Shown: positions 9,238 to 20,760, counted from the first letter of the stretch. The stretch is 64,000 nt of DNA from Deinococcus budaensis (GCF_014201885.1 NZ_JACHFN010000002.1:1-64000), one strand, 5' to 3'. Program-made: numbers and translations. The notes: generated from the letters alone by a model not told the origin.

Positions 9238-10371
9238 TCATGCTTCGGCCAGCCAGGTCAGAGCGACGTTCAACACAGGATCGGCAGCCGTCTGGAACTC
9301 GGCCCAGTTGGTGGCGATGAGCACTTCCGGCTCGATAGCCCCATTGAAGACCCGGCCGCTGCGGTCGGCGTCATGAGCCGTGGCAATCAGCAGGGCGGCA
9401 CCGTCGGACAGCTCGTACAGGCTGTTGGAGGTGGTCAGGCCGCGCGTCGCTTCACCAAAAAGACGTGTACCGGGTCTGCCCAGGAACGAGAGCGTGATGA
9501 TCTCCCCACTGCTGGCGGTCAAGGGAGAGATCAGGACGGCAACAGGCACGTCCTCGGCCAGCGAGGGCAGGCTGGGTCCTTCGGTCTGGCAGAGAACTTC
9601 GTCACCGATGCTGGCCGCGCCGTCCGCATATCGCCAGGGCCAGCGTTCCCTATCTCGAACGAAAGCTCCGAGTTCACCTGTTCCAGCCAGCGGCCCCACA
9701 CCCGCCAACATCGGCCACATATTGCCGCCCAAATTCAGCCGTAGGTCCAGCACCCAGCGCCCGGCACCCCCACCCGCGAGGCCCAGCAGAAGCCGCCGCA
9801 CCGCCTCCTGGTAGGTGGACCCACCGGGCAGGGCGGGGTCCAGCCCACACTCTGGCAACGTGACCAGGCCCACGCCGGGCGCGATCAGGCGGCCCTCCGG
9901 GACGGGTGAACTGAGCGGCGCATCCGCGCGGGTCAGGCTCAGTCGCCGCCTTTGCCCCCGGGCGCGAACGTCGAAGGTCAGGGTGGCATCTGGCAGCAGG
10001 CCGTCATTCACGCCCGGTCCCACGACCCGCCCATTGATGGCCTCGATGAGGTCGCCCGGTCGCAGTCCCGCGAGGTCGGCAGGACTGCCAGGGATGACCT
10101 GAGCGATGACGCCTCCCACGAAGTACAGGCCGATCACTCCGCGCTGCCGCTGCCCCGCGTCTGGCAGGCGCAGGTGGCTGTGCGAGTCTCCGAGGGCCTG
10201 GAGCGCGTGTCGCAGGGCCGGGTACGTTTCAGCGGTGGTCCGGGCGTGAGCAGCCAGAGTTTCGCACTGGGCCGTCACCTGCGCCCACTCCACACGGCCA
10301 GCGTGGAGCGCATGTTCCCGGATCAACTCCAGAGCAGCGGCGAGATAAGCCTGGGGGGATTCAGCCCCCAT
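9238..10371 (-). CDS. S41-family (C-terminal processing) peptidase with PDZ domain
   Basis: 377-aa protein without an obvious signal peptide. A PDZ domain at about residues 78-150 shows [23 protein letters not shown]. The S41 core follows: [20 protein letters not shown], and the nucleophile region [16 protein letters not shown] with Ser in SSGE, then [12 protein letters not shown]. The classical Ctp Ser/Lys arrangement is not obvious; the layout is nearer the tricorn/IRBP-like S41 branch. Its start overlaps the 3' end of gatA by 11 nt, so it is probably co-transcribed with gatA although the functions look unrelated. A cytoplasmic or membrane-associated peptidase role is inferred. Confidence 0.8.
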   Translation of the reverse strand: MGAESPQAYLAAALELIREHALHAGRVEWAQVTAQCETLAAHARTTAETYPALRHALQALGDSHSHLRLPDAGQRQRGVIGLYFVGGVIAQVIPGSPADLAGLRPGDLIEAINGRVVGPGVNDGLLPDATLTFDVRARGQRRRLSLTRADAPLSSPVPEGRLIAPGVGLVTLPECGLDPALPGGSTYQEAVRRLLLGLAGGGAGRWVLDLRLNLGGNMWPMLAGVGPLAGTGELGAFVRDRERWPWRYADGAASIGDEVLCQTEGPSLPSLAEDVPVAVLISPLTASSGEIITLSFLGRPGTRLFGEATRGLTTSNSLYELSDGAALLIATAHDADRSGRVFNGAIEPEVLIATNWAEFQTAADPVLNVALTWLAEA

Positions 10372-11824
10372 AGCTCGGCGCCAGCTCCACCCGCACCGCG
10401 CCGGTGCCCTCCAGCCCGCCCGCGAGCAGGGTCAGGCGTTCGTCGGCCAGGGCGGGAGCGATGAACTGCACGCCGACCGGCAGGCGCACGCCGCCCTCCA
10501 CCGTCTCGAATCCGGCGGGCACACTCAGGGCGGGCAGGCCCGCGAGGTTGACGGCCACCGTGTCCACGTCGGCGGCGTACATGGCGAGGGGATCTTCCGA
10601 CTTCTCGCCGCGCCGGAACGCCGGAAAGGGGCTGGTGGGCGTGACCAGCAGGTCCACGTCCCCGAAGGTCCGGGTGAACTCGTCCGCGATCAATCGGCGG
10701 ACCTTCATCGCCTGGCTGTAATAGGCGTCGTAGTAGCCGCTGGACAGGGCATAGGTGCCGATCAGGATGCGCCGCTGCACCTCGCGTCCGAAGCCGCGTT
10801 CGCGCGTCTGGGTCATGCTGTGGACGAGGTCGGGGGCGGCGACGCGCTCGCCGTATACCGTGCCGTCGAAGCGGGCGAGGTTGGAGCTGGCCTCGGGCAT
10901 GGCGATCAGGTAGTAGGTGGCGACGGCGTGCCTCAGGCTGGGCAGGCTGACCTCGCGCACGCTGGCGCCCGCGCCGCGCAGGGCGTCCAGGGTGGCGCCC
11001 AGCGCCGCTTCCACCCCTGGCGTGTTGCCCTCCAGGCTCTCGCGAATCACGCCGACCCGCAGGCCGCGCACATCCTCCGGCGTGCCCACCCGGAAGGCGG
11101 GCGGCGCCTCCAGGCTGGTCGCGTCGCGCGGGTCGTGCCCGGCGATCACATTCATGACCAGGGCGAGGTCGGCGGCCGAGCGGGCCAGGGGGCCGATCTG
11201 GTCGAGGCTGCTGGCGTAGGCGACCAGCCCGTAACGGCTGACCCGGCCGTAGGTGGGCTTGAGGCCGTAGACACCCGTCAGCGCGGCAGGCTGCCGCACG
11301 GAGCCGCCCGTGTCGCTGCCCAGCGCCAGCGGGGTCAGCCCCGAGGCGACCGCGACCGCGCTGCCGCCGCTGCTGCCGCCCGGCACCCGCTCGCGGTCCC
11401 AGGGGTTGAGGGTGGGGCCGGAGGCGCTGCTTTCGGTGCTTGACCCCATGCCGAACTCGTCCATGTTGGCCTTGCCGACGATCACCGCGCCCGCCCGGGT
11501 GAGGCGCTCGACCACGGCGGCGTCGTAGGGCGAGACGTAGTTTGCCAGCAGGCGGCTGCCGCAGGTCGTGCGGGTGCCCGCCGCGCTGATGTTGTCCTTG
11601 AGCACGACCGGCACGCCCGCCAGCGGCAGCGTCTCTCCCGCCTCCAGCCGGGCCGTCACCCGCGCCGCCGCCGCGTCGGCCCCGGGGTTCAGGCTGACCA
11701 GCGCGTTGAGGTCGCGGGTCGCCTCGGCCCGGGCGCGGAAGATGTCCAGCAGGGCCTGGGGAGTCGTCTCGCGGGCCTGCACGGCGCGGGCGAGGGCAGT
11801 GGCGGTGGGCGCAGAGGCGGGCAT
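10361..11824 (-). CDS. gatA: Glu-tRNA(Gln)/Asp-tRNA(Asn) amidotransferase subunit A
   Basis: Amidase subunit that releases ammonia from Gln or Asn for the transamidation of misacylated tRNA. The 487 aa show the Ser-cisSer-Lys triad of amidase-signature enzymes: VVLKDNIS (Lys), [15 protein letters not shown] (cis-Ser) and [14 protein letters not shown] (nucleophile Ser). The segments [20 protein letters not shown] and [15 protein letters not shown] are specific to GatA rather than general amidases. gatB and gatC are not in this window. The ATG lies 9 nt after GATACC, a possible leaderless promoter. Compare the paralogous general amidase at 39809-41227. Confidence 0.93.
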   Translation of the reverse strand: MPASAPTATALARAVQARETTPQALLDIFRARAEATRDLNALVSLNPGADAAAARVTARLEAGETLPLAGVPVVLKDNISAAGTRTTCGSRLLANYVSPYDAAVVERLTRAGAVIVGKANMDEFGMGSSTESSASGPTLNPWDRERVPGGSSGGSAVAVASGLTPLALGSDTGGSVRQPAALTGVYGLKPTYGRVSRYGLVAYASSLDQIGPLARSAADLALVMNVIAGHDPRDATSLEAPPAFRVGTPEDVRGLRVGVIRESLEGNTPGVEAALGATLDALRGAGASVREVSLPSLRHAVATYYLIAMPEASSNLARFDGTVYGERVAAPDLVHSMTQTRERGFGREVQRRILIGTYALSSGYYDAYYSQAMKVRRLIADEFTRTFGDVDLLVTPTSPFPAFRRGEKSEDPLAMYAADVDTVAVNLAGLPALSVPAGFETVEGGVRLPVGVQFIAPALADERLTLLAGGLEGTGAVRVELAPSYGG

Positions 11825-11908
11825 GGAAAAGAAGGTATCAGCCCTGGACCCTCAGCGATTCGCCGCAGCAAAAGCCCGGTGCCGGGGGCCGACGGCTGAA
11901 GGCGCCCC

Positions 11909-12435
<527 letters not shown>

Positions 12436-12439
<4 letters not shown>

Positions 12440-13086
12440 CCGCGCCCTCCGGCCCCCGCCTGCCGCAGCCGCTCGTGGATGGCCGCCACCGGCAAGGCCC
12501 CCTCGCGCAGCACCTCCACCCCCCCTGGGCCGACGCGCACGACGGTGCTCGCCTCTCCCCCGGCCTCCTCGTGCCCCGGGGGCAGCAGCAGGTCGGCCAG
12601 GGCGTAAGCCTGCGCCTGGGCGTGGGTGCAGGCCGCCGCCTGGCCCGCCGGATTGAGGCTGGTCGTGCTCAGCAGGCCGCCACTCGCGCGCAGGAGGGCG
12701 AGCGCCACCGCGTGGTCCGGCACCCGCAGCCCCACCCAGCCGCCCGGCGCCAGGGCCGGGGGACAGGCCGCGCCCGCAGGCAGCACCAACGTCAGGGGAC
12801 CGGGCCACAGGTCCGCCAGGGCCGCGAACGCCGTGAGGACCGCCGGGTCTTCCCGGACCAGGGTGCGGGCGGCCGCCGCGTCCAGGCACGACACCTGCAA
12901 AGGTTTGGACGGGTCGCGGCCTTTGAGCGCTGCCAGCCGCGCCACGGCCTGCGGGTGCGCCGGGTGGGCCGCCAGGCCCCAGACGGTTTCGGTGGGGTAG
13001 CCCACCACGCCCCCCGCCCGTAGCCGGGTGGCCGCCTGAGCCACGGCCTGGGCCAGTTCGCCGCTGATGTGTGACTGTCGTTTCAT
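12436..13086 (-). CDS. tsaC: Threonylcarbamoyl-AMP synthase (Sua5/YrdC/YwlC family)
   Basis: Makes the threonylcarbamoyl-adenylate used for the t6A37 modification of ANN-decoding tRNAs. The 216-aa protein has the YrdC fold motifs GGVVGYPTETVWGLAAH, LKGRDPSKPLQVSC, LADLWPGPLTLVLPA, GLRVPDH and LLSTTSLNPAGQAA plus STVVRVG. It lacks the C-terminal Sua5 domain, so it is the short TsaC form. The gene is divergent from pilC and heads the operon with scpB. Confidence 0.9.
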
Positions 13087-13150
13087 GGGGTTTTCATCCG
13101 CTCTGTGGTTGCCAGCTCCCGCTGTAAGGGGAACGCAAGACCCCCGAAAC

Positions 13151-13156
13151 TATACT
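13151..13156 (+). promoter_or_regulatory. -10 box, leaderless promoter of pilC
   Basis: TATACT, then 7 nt, then the ATG at 13164. This is a near-consensus -10 with no clear -35. Confidence 0.65.
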
Positions 13157-13160
13157 CGGC

Positions 13161-14384
<1,224 letters not shown>

Positions 14385-14398
14385 GCCCCATACGCTGC

Positions 14399-14440
14399 GG
14401 GCGGGCCAGGAATCGTTGCCTGGCCCGCCCACTCTTTTTC
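14399..14440 (+). terminator. Intrinsic terminator after pilC
   Basis: Perfect 12-bp stem GGGCGGGCCAGG/CCTGGCCCGCCC with an 8-nt loop, then ACTCTTTTT. It lies between convergent pilC and glgC. Confidence 0.9.
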
Positions 14441-14448
14441 CCTCACCC

Positions 14449-15690
14449 TCAGAAGGTGTAGCTCTTGGGCACGACCACCACGCCGCTCTCGGTCACGCTG
14501 AAGCCGCGCGCGCGGTCCTGCTCGTGGTCGAGGCCGATCTTGGTGCCGGGGGGAATGGTCACGTCCTTGTCCACGATCACCCGGCGCAGGTGCGAGTGGC
14601 GCCCGACTTCCACGTTCTCGAACAGCACGCAGCTCTCGACCAGCGAGTACGAGTGGGTGTGGACGTTGCGGCTCAGGATCGAGTCGCGCACCGTCCCGCC
14701 GCTGACAATCACGCCCCCGGCCATGATGGTGTTGAACGCCTGCCCCTTGCGTCCCTCGGCCTCGTGGACGAACTTGGCGGGCGGAGAAAACTCGCTGCTG
14801 GTCCGCAGCGGCCACTGGGGGTTGTAGATGTCGAACTCGGGATTCACGCTGACGAGGTCGAGGCTGGCCTCGAAGTAGGCGTCGAGCGTGCCCACGTCGC
14901 GCCAGTAGAGGTTCGGCCCGCTCTGCCCCGGAATGGGGTTGCGGTGAAAGTCGTAGGCCTGCACGTGGTAGCCGTCGTTCAGCGCCCGCGGAATCACGTC
15001 CTGCCCGAAGTCGAAGCCGTCGTGCTGGTCGTTGATGCTGCTGTCGAGCAGTTCTTCCAGCGCCCGGCGCGAGAAGATGTAGTTGCCCATGCTGGTCAGG
15101 GTGGTGTCGGGATCGCCGGGAATGCCGGGCGGGTCGGCGGGCTTTTCCAGAAACTGGGTCACGCGCCCGCGGTCCCCGACCTGCATCACGCCGAAGCGGT
15201 GCGCCTCCGTGCGCGGCATCGGGTAGGCCGCGATGGTGACGTCGGCGCGGGCGTCGATATGCGACTGGAGCATATGCTCCACATTCATCTTGTAGATGTG
15301 GTCGCCCGAGAAGATCGCCACGTAGTCGGCCTCGAAGTTGTCGATCAGGTGCATGTTTTGGTACACGGCGTCGGCGGTGCCCCGGTACCACACGGCCCCG
15401 AGTTCCTCGTAGCGGTACATCTGCGCGGGCACCAGCGTGATGAAGTAGTCCTGCAAAAAGGTGCCGAAGCGCCAGCCGCGCTGGATGTGCTCGGTCAGGC
15501 TCTGGGCCTTGTACTGGGTCAGCACGTAGATCGAGAAGACGCCCGAGTTGATGAAGTTGTTGATCGCGAAGTCGATGATGCGGTACTTGCTGCCGAACGG
15601 CACGGCGGGCTTGGAGCGCTTGAGGGTCAGGGGTGCGAGCCGCGAACCCTGTCCGCCCGCGAGAATCATGCCCAGAACACGTGGTTTCAT
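14449..15690 (-). CDS. glgC: Glucose-1-phosphate adenylyltransferase
   Basis: Makes ADP-glucose for glycogen synthesis. The start at 15690 was selected because GGGAGGA lies 6 nt upstream and the protein then begins [20 protein letters not shown]. The 413-aa protein has the nucleotide-loop [42 protein letters not shown], the sugar-phosphate region FLEKP and a C-terminal left-handed beta helix (hexapeptide turns such as [14 protein letters not shown]). A possible promoter, TACACT at 15784-15789, would give a leader of about 90 nt. Confidence 0.93.
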   Translation of the reverse strand: MKPRVLGMILAGGQGSRLAPLTLKRSKPAVPFGSKYRIIDFAINNFINSGVFSIYVLTQYKAQSLTEHIQRGWRFGTFLQDYFITLVPAQMYRYEELGAVWYRGTADAVYQNMHLIDNFEADYVAIFSGDHIYKMNVEHMLQSHIDARADVTIAAYPMPRTEAHRFGVMQVGDRGRVTQFLEKPADPPGIPGDPDTTLTSMGNYIFSRRALEELLDSSINDQHDGFDFGQDVIPRALNDGYHVQAYDFHRNPIPGQSGPNLYWRDVGTLDAYFEASLDLVSVNPEFDIYNPQWPLRTSSEFSPPAKFVHEAEGRKGQAFNTIMAGGVIVSGGTVRDSILSRNVHTHSYSLVESCVLFENVEVGRHSHLRRVIVDKDVTIPPGTKIGLDHEQDRARGFSVTESGVVVVPKSYTF

Positions 15691-15783
15691 GTCGGTCCTC
15701 CCTGGACGGCGTCCGAAGACGACAAGGCCTCCGGTGCCGCTGAAACGGTGCCGCTGCCGATCTGACGGTGACGCTCGGGGTTC

Positions 15784-15789
15784 AGTGTA
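15784..15789 (-). promoter_or_regulatory. Possible -10 of glgC
   Basis: Minus-strand TACACT about 95 bp upstream of the glgC start; no strong -35. Confidence 0.35.
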
Positions 15790-15871
15790 ACGGGTCGGGG
15801 GGCGCGGCCTGACAGGCCCCGGCGGCCGGACAAGGCGACGTGAAGAAGGGATAGGGGCTGCTGGGGCCTCC

Positions 15872-16795
15872 TCAGCGTTCCTCGCCGGAGGGCCAGCGGC
15901 CCAGCCAGGCTCCCAGCGCCCCGACCGCCGCCTGCGGGGACGAGGGCGGGGCACCCAGTTGCGTGCGGGTCCAGGTCAGCTGCCGCTTGGCGTACTGCCG
16001 GGTGGCGAGGGTGATGCGCTCCCCGGCGGCCTGCGGGGACAGCTCGCCCCGGTGGACGGCCAGCGCCTCGCGGTAGCCCAGCGCCTGCCAGACGGTCGGG
16101 CGCGGGTCCCCGTCCGGCGGCACCTGCGCGGCGAGCCAGGCGGCCTCCTGCGGCCAGCCGCCCGCCAGCATCTGTCCCACCCGCGCCGCGATGCGCGCCT
16201 CCAGCTCGGGCCAGGGCCAGGTAAAGGCAAAGACGCGGTAGGCGAAGGCGGGCACGGTGGAGCCGAACTCTCCGGGAAAGCGCCCGGTGCGGCGGTGAAC
16301 CTCCAGGGCGCGGACCACCCGGCGGGGATTGCGCTCCAGCCGCCGGGCCTCGGCAGGACTCGCGCGCTCCACCTCGGCCAGCAGGGCGTCCAGGCCGCGC
16401 GCAGCGAGGTCGGCTTCCACCTCGGCGCGCACCGCCGGATCGGCAGGTGGGGTCAGCGGCAGCCCGCGCACCAGCCCCGAGAGGTAAAAGCCGGTGCCGC
16501 CCACCACCAGCGGCACCCGGCCCCGCGCGAGCACGTCCGCGATGGCGGCCTCGGCCTGGCGCACGTAGCGGGCCACGTCGTAGGTCTGCGTCACGTCCAC
16601 CACGTCGAGCAGGTGGTGGGGCGCGGCGCGGCGCTCGGCGGGCGTGGGCTTGGCCGTGCCCAGGTCCAGCCCCCGGTACACCGTGAAGGCGTCGGCGGCC
16701 ACCACCTCCAGCGGAAAGCGCTCACTCAACGCCAGCGCCAGCGCCGTCTTGCCTGCCGCCGTCGGGGCCGTGAGGATGGGAACCTGGCTGGTCAC
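15872..16795 (-). CDS. miaA: tRNA dimethylallyltransferase MiaA
   Basis: Adds the isopentenyl group to A37 of tRNAs that read UNN codons. The 307-aa protein starts at GTG 16795, 7 nt after TACAAT, and its family N-terminus [19 protein letters not shown] contains the P-loop. Other motifs are [52 protein letters not shown] and [10 protein letters not shown], with [12 protein letters not shown] near the end. The canonical Ser of the DSxQxY motif is Ala here ([11 protein letters not shown]), a variation worth noting but within a recognisable MiaA. Confidence 0.93.
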   Translation of the reverse strand: MTSQVPILTAPTAAGKTALALALSERFPLEVVAADAFTVYRGLDLGTAKPTPAERRAAPHHLLDVVDVTQTYDVARYVRQAEAAIADVLARGRVPLVVGGTGFYLSGLVRGLPLTPPADPAVRAEVEADLAARGLDALLAEVERASPAEARRLERNPRRVVRALEVHRRTGRFPGEFGSTVPAFAYRVFAFTWPWPELEARIAARVGQMLAGGWPQEAAWLAAQVPPDGDPRPTVWQALGYREALAVHRGELSPQAAGERITLATRQYAKRQLTWTRTQLGAPPSSPQAAVGALGAWLGRWPSGEER

Positions 16796-16802
16796 GGGCG
16801 CG

Positions 16803-16808
16803 ATTGTA
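16803..16808 (-). promoter_or_regulatory. -10 box, leaderless promoter of miaA
   Basis: TACAAT, then 7 nt, then the GTG start. Confidence 0.65.
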
Positions 16809-16894
16809 GAGCGTGCGTGGCCTGCGGCCGGGCCAGCGCCGGTTCCCCAGGCCCAGGGCGCTCGCCGGGGACCAACGGGAGTCGGAACGGGTGC

Positions 16895-16900
16895 TACCGT
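16895..16900 (+). promoter_or_regulatory. -10 box, leaderless promoter of hsp20
   Basis: TACCGT, then 7 nt, then the ATG at 16908. Confidence 0.5.
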
Positions 16901-16907
16901 GGGGGGC

Positions 16908-17312
16908 ATGAACGAGCCGGTTCTCGCCCGATTGCAGCAGCTCATGACCCTGCGGGAGGAGGTCGAGACCCTCGGGGCGGGCGGTCCCTGGACGCCGCCC
17001 GCCGACTGGGTGGACGGCGACCGCCACCTGCTGCTGCTGCTCGACGTGCCGGGAGTGGACCCGGACAGCCTGGAGCTTCAGGAAGAAGGCCGGACCCTGA
17101 CCGTCGCGGGCCGCCGCGAGCTGCCCGGGCGCACCCTGCGCGCCGAGCGTCCCGGCGGAACCTTTACCCGCACCCTGACCTTTCCGGAACCGGTGGTGCC
17201 CCAGAGCGGCCAGGCCAGCCTGAACGCCGGGGTCCTGAGCGTGCGCTTCGAAAAGCGCCACCCCACCATCGACGTGAACGCCACCGAGTCCGGGAAGGCG
17301 GGGCAGGACTGA
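16908..17312 (+). CDS. Hsp20/alpha-crystallin small heat-shock protein
   Basis: 134-aa ATP-independent holdase chaperone. After a short helical N-terminus (LARLQQLMTLREEVETL) comes the alpha-crystallin domain: WTPPADWVDGDRHLLLLLDV, PGVDPDSLELQEEGRTLTVA, GRRELPGRTLRAERPGGTF and the closing LNAGVLSVRFEK in the place of the usual A-x-x-x-n-G-v-L. It lacks a clear IxI tail. The gene is divergent from miaA and is the last chromosomal gene before the tRNA-Val integration hot spot. Confidence 0.9.
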   Translation: MNEPVLARLQQLMTLREEVETLGAGGPWTPPADWVDGDRHLLLLLDVPGVDPDSLELQEEGRTLTVAGRRELPGRTLRAERPGGTFTRTLTFPEPVVPQSGQASLNAGVLSVRFEKRHPTIDVNATESGKAGQD

Positions 17313-17335
17313 AAAATCCCACCCAGGGGGTGGGA
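17312..17335 (-). terminator. Terminator on the minus strand, probably the original tRNA-Val terminator
   Basis: Minus-strand TCCCACC/GGTGGGA hairpin followed by TTTTT. It lies just downstream of the tRNA-Val 3' fragment at 17346-17391, the position expected for the terminator of the tRNA before insertion. Confidence 0.65.
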
Positions 17336-17345
17336 ATGAAGAACC

Positions 17346-17391
17346 TGGTGGGCGGTGAGGGATCCGAAGTCCCGACCCGTCGCGTGTAAAG
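17346..17391 (-). repeat. tRNA-Val 3' fragment: outer attachment site of element 1
   Basis: The 46 bp copy the tRNA-Val 3' half from the anticodon region to the CCA (plus-strand TGGTGGGCGGTGAGGGA ... CGCGTGTAAAGC). They match the intact gene at 39648-39693 except for changes in the T-loop. The D-arm and 5' acceptor half are missing, so this is not a functional tRNA. Confidence 0.9.
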
Positions 17392-17611
17392 CGGAGCTGA
17401 AGCCATGCCGCCTCAGCCCCATCCGTTCCGTCGCCTTCCGTTCTCTTCGTCTGAGACGGCATTTTCTGGCCTTACTTCTTCCGGGTTGCGCCGCCCTGTT
17501 CCTACGTCCACGAGGCTTTGCCGAGTCCATATCGGACCAGGGGTGAACCAATCGCACTGGGTGGGGTGAGGGGTGGAGTCGGCCAGGGGGTTGCTGTGGG
17601 CGGCAATCAGC

Positions 17612-17869
17612 TCATGTTGGCAGCGTCCGGCGGTCGAGCTGCATGGCGGCGAGCTGTCCCTCGACGTTGGAGAGACGGGCGCGGGTGTCGGCCAACTCGG
17701 TGTCCCGGGTGCGAATCTCCTCGCGCAGCTCATCGATCTGCCCTTGAAGCTCAGTCCGCAGCGCCGCCGCCTGGCTCCACGAGGTTTCGCGCCTCTTGGC
17801 AAGCAGGGCAAGAGGCTGATCGCCCGCCGTACCGGCGGGGACCTGCACGCGGGGACGGATGAACTTCAT
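17612..17869 (-). CDS. Small coiled-coil protein
   Basis: 85-aa reading starting MKFIRPRVQV, with a GGAGG ribosome binding site 7 nt upstream. A C-terminal coiled coil spans roughly residues 35-75 (ALRTELQGQIDELREEIRTR and further Leu/Glu/Arg heptads). There is no signal peptide and no recognised family. Its start overlaps the stop of the preceding small gene (ATGA), which supports both as a coupled pair. A role as a structural or regulatory partner of that small exported protein is possible but not shown. Confidence 0.5.
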   Translation of the reverse strand: MKFIRPRVQVPAGTAGDQPLALLAKRRETSWSQAAALRTELQGQIDELREEIRTRDTELADTRARLSNVEGQLAAMQLDRRTLPT

Positions 17870-18104
17870 CCGCCCGACCTCCAAACGGTGACCCAGTTGC
17901 CGCCGGGCCGTTTGACTTGGACGCTGCCGCAGGGGCTGAGCCAGTAGCGGTCCTCACGGGGGTAGCCGGGGCGCAGGACCAGGTAGCCGAGGGGAGGTAG
18001 GACGCAGCCGGGGCTGATGGTGACGCGCACGAGCTGCTGCCGGAGGGGCAACGCTAAAGAAAGACCGCCCCCAGCAGGAGGGCAGCCCGGAAGGCTCTGT
18101 GCAT
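17866..18104 (-). pseudogene. Small exported protein with an apparent -1 frameshift
   Basis: From ATG 18104, with the good ribosome binding site AGGAG, the frame encodes MHRAFRAALLLGAVFL, a signal-peptide-like start, then hits TAG. The -1 frame continues without a stop from that point as LPLRQQLVRVTISPGCVLPP to GGNWVTVWRSGG, ending in an ATGA overlap with the next gene. The slip lies in TCTTTCTTTAG. This is either a disrupted gene or, less likely, programmed -1 frameshifting. No family was recognised. Confidence 0.4.
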
Positions 18105-18206
18105 GGATCTCCTCTCTCTGCCAAACGAGACCCGCCGCAAGGCCGGGTCCTGGGTGGGATGAGCAAACCCCCGCGCGGGGCGGGGGCTGTTGCAAGGGAT
18201 GCAGTG

Positions 18207-19346
18207 TTAATCGGTGGCTGACGTAGCCGCCGAAGGTGATGGGGCCTGCCGTCCAAGACGTTTCCCCAACGCGATCAAGGGGCGCTCCAGCACGCGCTCA
18301 GACGTATGGGCCACCAAGAGAGACAACGCCGCTGCCCCAGGCAGCAGCACCCACAGCGGCAGCACTCCCCGCAGCAGATGGACGACGAGCAGCAGCACCA
18401 CCGCGTGCCAGAGGTACAACGAGTAGGAGATGCGTCCCAGCCAGACCAGCGGCGCAGTGTGCAGGATGCGCTTTGCCCAGGGGGACCCAAGGGCCACCGC
18501 CATCATCAGGCCAGCGCCCAACGCAATCGCCCAGTCGTTGAGCATCGAGCGGTTGGCGGACGGCGCAACCGTGCCCTGCCACCACCACGGCAGGGTATAG
18601 AGCGCCAGAGCCGCCACGCCCACAGCCACCCGCTGCCACTTTTCCAGGGCTTCCCATTCCAGGGGCAGCCGCGGGGCGAAGCGGGCGAGCAGCGCTCCCA
18701 GGACGAACAGGTAGGCGTAACGCAGCGTGTCCCAGGTGTTGTCGTGGAACCCGTAGTACGACAGCCCGGTCAGCAGGACCAGCAGGGCGGGGCCACCCCA
18801 CCGGCCGCCCCAGAGCAGGGGCAACATCAGGAGGGGAAACACCAGCGACATCCGCAATTCGTGCCGCAGGGACCAGATCACAGGATTGAGGGTCGCGTCG
18901 TTCGTCAAGGGTCCGATCAGCAGGGCATGCTCGCCGATGGTCTTGAGGCTGCGGTCATGCCAGGGCAGATTGAACCAGGCGCTCAACTCGGGAGCGCCCT
19001 GCGGCCGGATCAAGGCGCTGAGGGCCAGGGCCAGGGCCATGACGACGATGTACGGCCCCCAGATACGGGCCACACGCCGAATCATGAACGTGCCGTAGGG
19101 GAGCGCCCGGCCTTGCCAGAAGGGCAGGGAGAGCACGAACCCACTGAGCACGAAAAACAGGATCACCGCCGCATGGCCGTCCCAGAAGAGGTGCAGAGGC
19201 GAGTAACTCAGGGCGTGGACGAGGGGCGTGCTTCCTGCCTGCCACGGCGGGTAGAACGCTGGAAGGACATTGACATAGTGACCGAACATCACGGTGAGGG
19301 CGGCGAGGCCGCGCAGAGAGTCCAGGCTCAAGAACCGCTGAGTCAT
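18207..19346 (-). CDS. Membrane acyltransferase (acyltransferase-3 family)
   Basis: 379-aa protein of the OafA/acyltransferase-3 family, about ten membrane helices, which transfer acyl groups to cell-surface sugars or lipids. The start RFLSLDSLRGLAALTVMFGH contains the conserved helix-1 His region (LDxLRGxAALxVxxxH); VILFFVLSGFVLSLPFW and MIRRVARIWGPYIVV (R-R-x-x-R-x-x-P/G) are family motifs, and GRISYSLYLWHAVV is the C-terminal signature. It is probably accessory surface-modifying cargo of element 1. The neighbouring gene is a distinct member of the same family. Confidence 0.88.
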   Translation of the reverse strand: MTQRFLSLDSLRGLAALTVMFGHYVNVLPAFYPPWQAGSTPLVHALSYSPLHLFWDGHAAVILFFVLSGFVLSLPFWQGRALPYGTFMIRRVARIWGPYIVVMALALALSALIRPQGAPELSAWFNLPWHDRSLKTIGEHALLIGPLTNDATLNPVIWSLRHELRMSLVFPLLMLPLLWGGRWGGPALLVLLTGLSYYGFHDNTWDTLRYAYLFVLGALLARFAPRLPLEWEALEKWQRVAVGVAALALYTLPWWWQGTVAPSANRSMLNDWAIALGAGLMMAVALGSPWAKRILHTAPLVWLGRISYSLYLWHAVVLLLVVHLLRGVLPLWVLLPGAAALSLLVAHTSERVLERPLIALGKRLGRQAPSPSAATSATD

Positions 19347-19444
19347 GCCTTAACCTACCGAATTCAAAACTGATGACAGGAAGACCTCTGAGACAACGCC
19401 CCCGCGCTCGGCAGGAGCGAGACTGGCATTGAGGGTGGGCTGGC

Positions 19445-20542
19445 TCAGTCGGCCGCCTGACGTACCACCGCTGCCCGGGGCTGCCGCAGCCACTTCCGAG
19501 CAGGCTCCTCGACGGTGTGGTACGTCAGCCACGCTACACCGATCACGGCGGCCAGGATGAGCGCCAGCCAGGTGAGGCGCTCCCAGAGGGGCAGGGCCGC
19601 GAACTCGGCAGCGGGCAGGAAGCGGCGGGCGAGCAGCTCCACGAGGCCGTGGGTCATGTACAGCCCGAAGCTCAACTTTCCCCAGTACACCAGCGCCGGG
19701 CTGGACAGCCAGCGGACCAGGGAGCCGGAGCCGAGGGCGAGGGCGGGAATCAGCAGCGCCGCGAACGGCACCGCGAGCAGGGCATCCACGCCCACTCCAA
19801 CCGCCGTAACCGCCACGCTCACCACGCCCAACGCCGCCACCGCAGGCGACCACGAGTTGCGGAGCCAGTCCAGCGAGCCAAACTGCACCGCGCGGTAGAG
19901 CAGCACGCCCGCCGTGAACTCTCCCGCGATCCGGATGAGCGGCTGCGCGCCCTCCAGATCGGCCTGCGCGGTTACGAACATCCCTGCCAGCGTGAGCACC
20001 ATGCTGACGGCGGCCAATCCGAGCGCGGCCCAGCCCGTTTTCACGCGCATGGCCGCCCAGGCGAGCGCTGGGAAGGCGAGATAGGCCGCCCACTCGCAGC
20101 TGATGCTCCAGGCCGGATAGTTCCACGTCCACAGGCCGGGACCGCCCCAGGCGTGCACGAGGAACACGTTGGCGACGAACGTTGCTGGCGTGTACGGCAC
20201 GTTCGTGTCAAGCGGGCCGAGCAGCAGCACCAACGCCAGCATGACCAGCAGCGTGACGAGGTGGGTGGGGTAAATGCGCGCCAGCCGCTGTTGCAGGAAG
20301 CCTCCCCACTGCCCAACACTCGCGCCACCCTGGAAGCGGTGCAGGTAGTTGTGGGCCAGGATGAAGCCCGACAGGACGAAGAACACATCCACACCGATAT
20401 GCCCGCTGTGGACCAGCGGGGCGATCAGGGCCGCGCCCGGCAGCGTGAGCACCCAGGGACCGAAGTGGCCGAGCACGACCCACCAGGCGGCAATGGAACG
20501 GAGACCGGTGAGGGCCGGGATATCACGCGGGAGAGCAGACAC
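19445..20542 (-). CDS. Second membrane acyltransferase (acyltransferase-3 family)
   Basis: 365-aa paralogue-level relative of the neighbouring acyltransferase. Motifs are IPALTGLRSIAAWWVVLGHF at the N-terminus, GVDVFFVLSGFILAHNYLHR, LQQRLARIYPTHLVTLLVML, AWSISCEWAAYLAFP and KLSFGLYMTHGLVELLARRF. Ten or so hydrophobic helices are predicted. The two proteins are too different to be a recent duplication. They lie in the same direction, 98 bp apart, and probably act on different surface substrates or as a pair in O-acylation. Confidence 0.88.
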   Translation of the reverse strand: MSALPRDIPALTGLRSIAAWWVVLGHFGPWVLTLPGAALIAPLVHSGHIGVDVFFVLSGFILAHNYLHRFQGGASVGQWGGFLQQRLARIYPTHLVTLLVMLALVLLLGPLDTNVPYTPATFVANVFLVHAWGGPGLWTWNYPAWSISCEWAAYLAFPALAWAAMRVKTGWAALGLAAVSMVLTLAGMFVTAQADLEGAQPLIRIAGEFTAGVLLYRAVQFGSLDWLRNSWSPAVAALGVVSVAVTAVGVGVDALLAVPFAALLIPALALGSGSLVRWLSSPALVYWGKLSFGLYMTHGLVELLARRFLPAAEFAALPLWERLTWLALILAAVIGVAWLTYHTVEEPARKWLRQPRAAVVRQAAD

Positions 20543-20736
20543 GGGCTGAATCGTAATGCCCGGTATCCATCGGCGCTGCCAGATTTACAGCACCACCCAT
20601 TCGGGGCTGTCCGCGACGGCAAGCTGATACGCGCCGTCGATCACCGCCCGCGCTATGAATCTGCTCAATGAGGCCCTGCTGGCAGGCATCACACTGCCTC
20701 ACTAGGCTGCTGTCCTAGGTTTCGTTTGCTTAAGCA

Positions 20737-20760
20737 CCCAGATCAGCGATGTGATCTGGG
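20737..20760. repeat. Perfect 9-bp inverted repeat
   Basis: CCCAGATCA-GCGATG-TGATCTGGG. It lies 16 nt before the small ORF at 20777, close to its ribosome binding site. It could be an operator, an attenuator hairpin or a terminator without T-tract. Confidence 0.6.
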
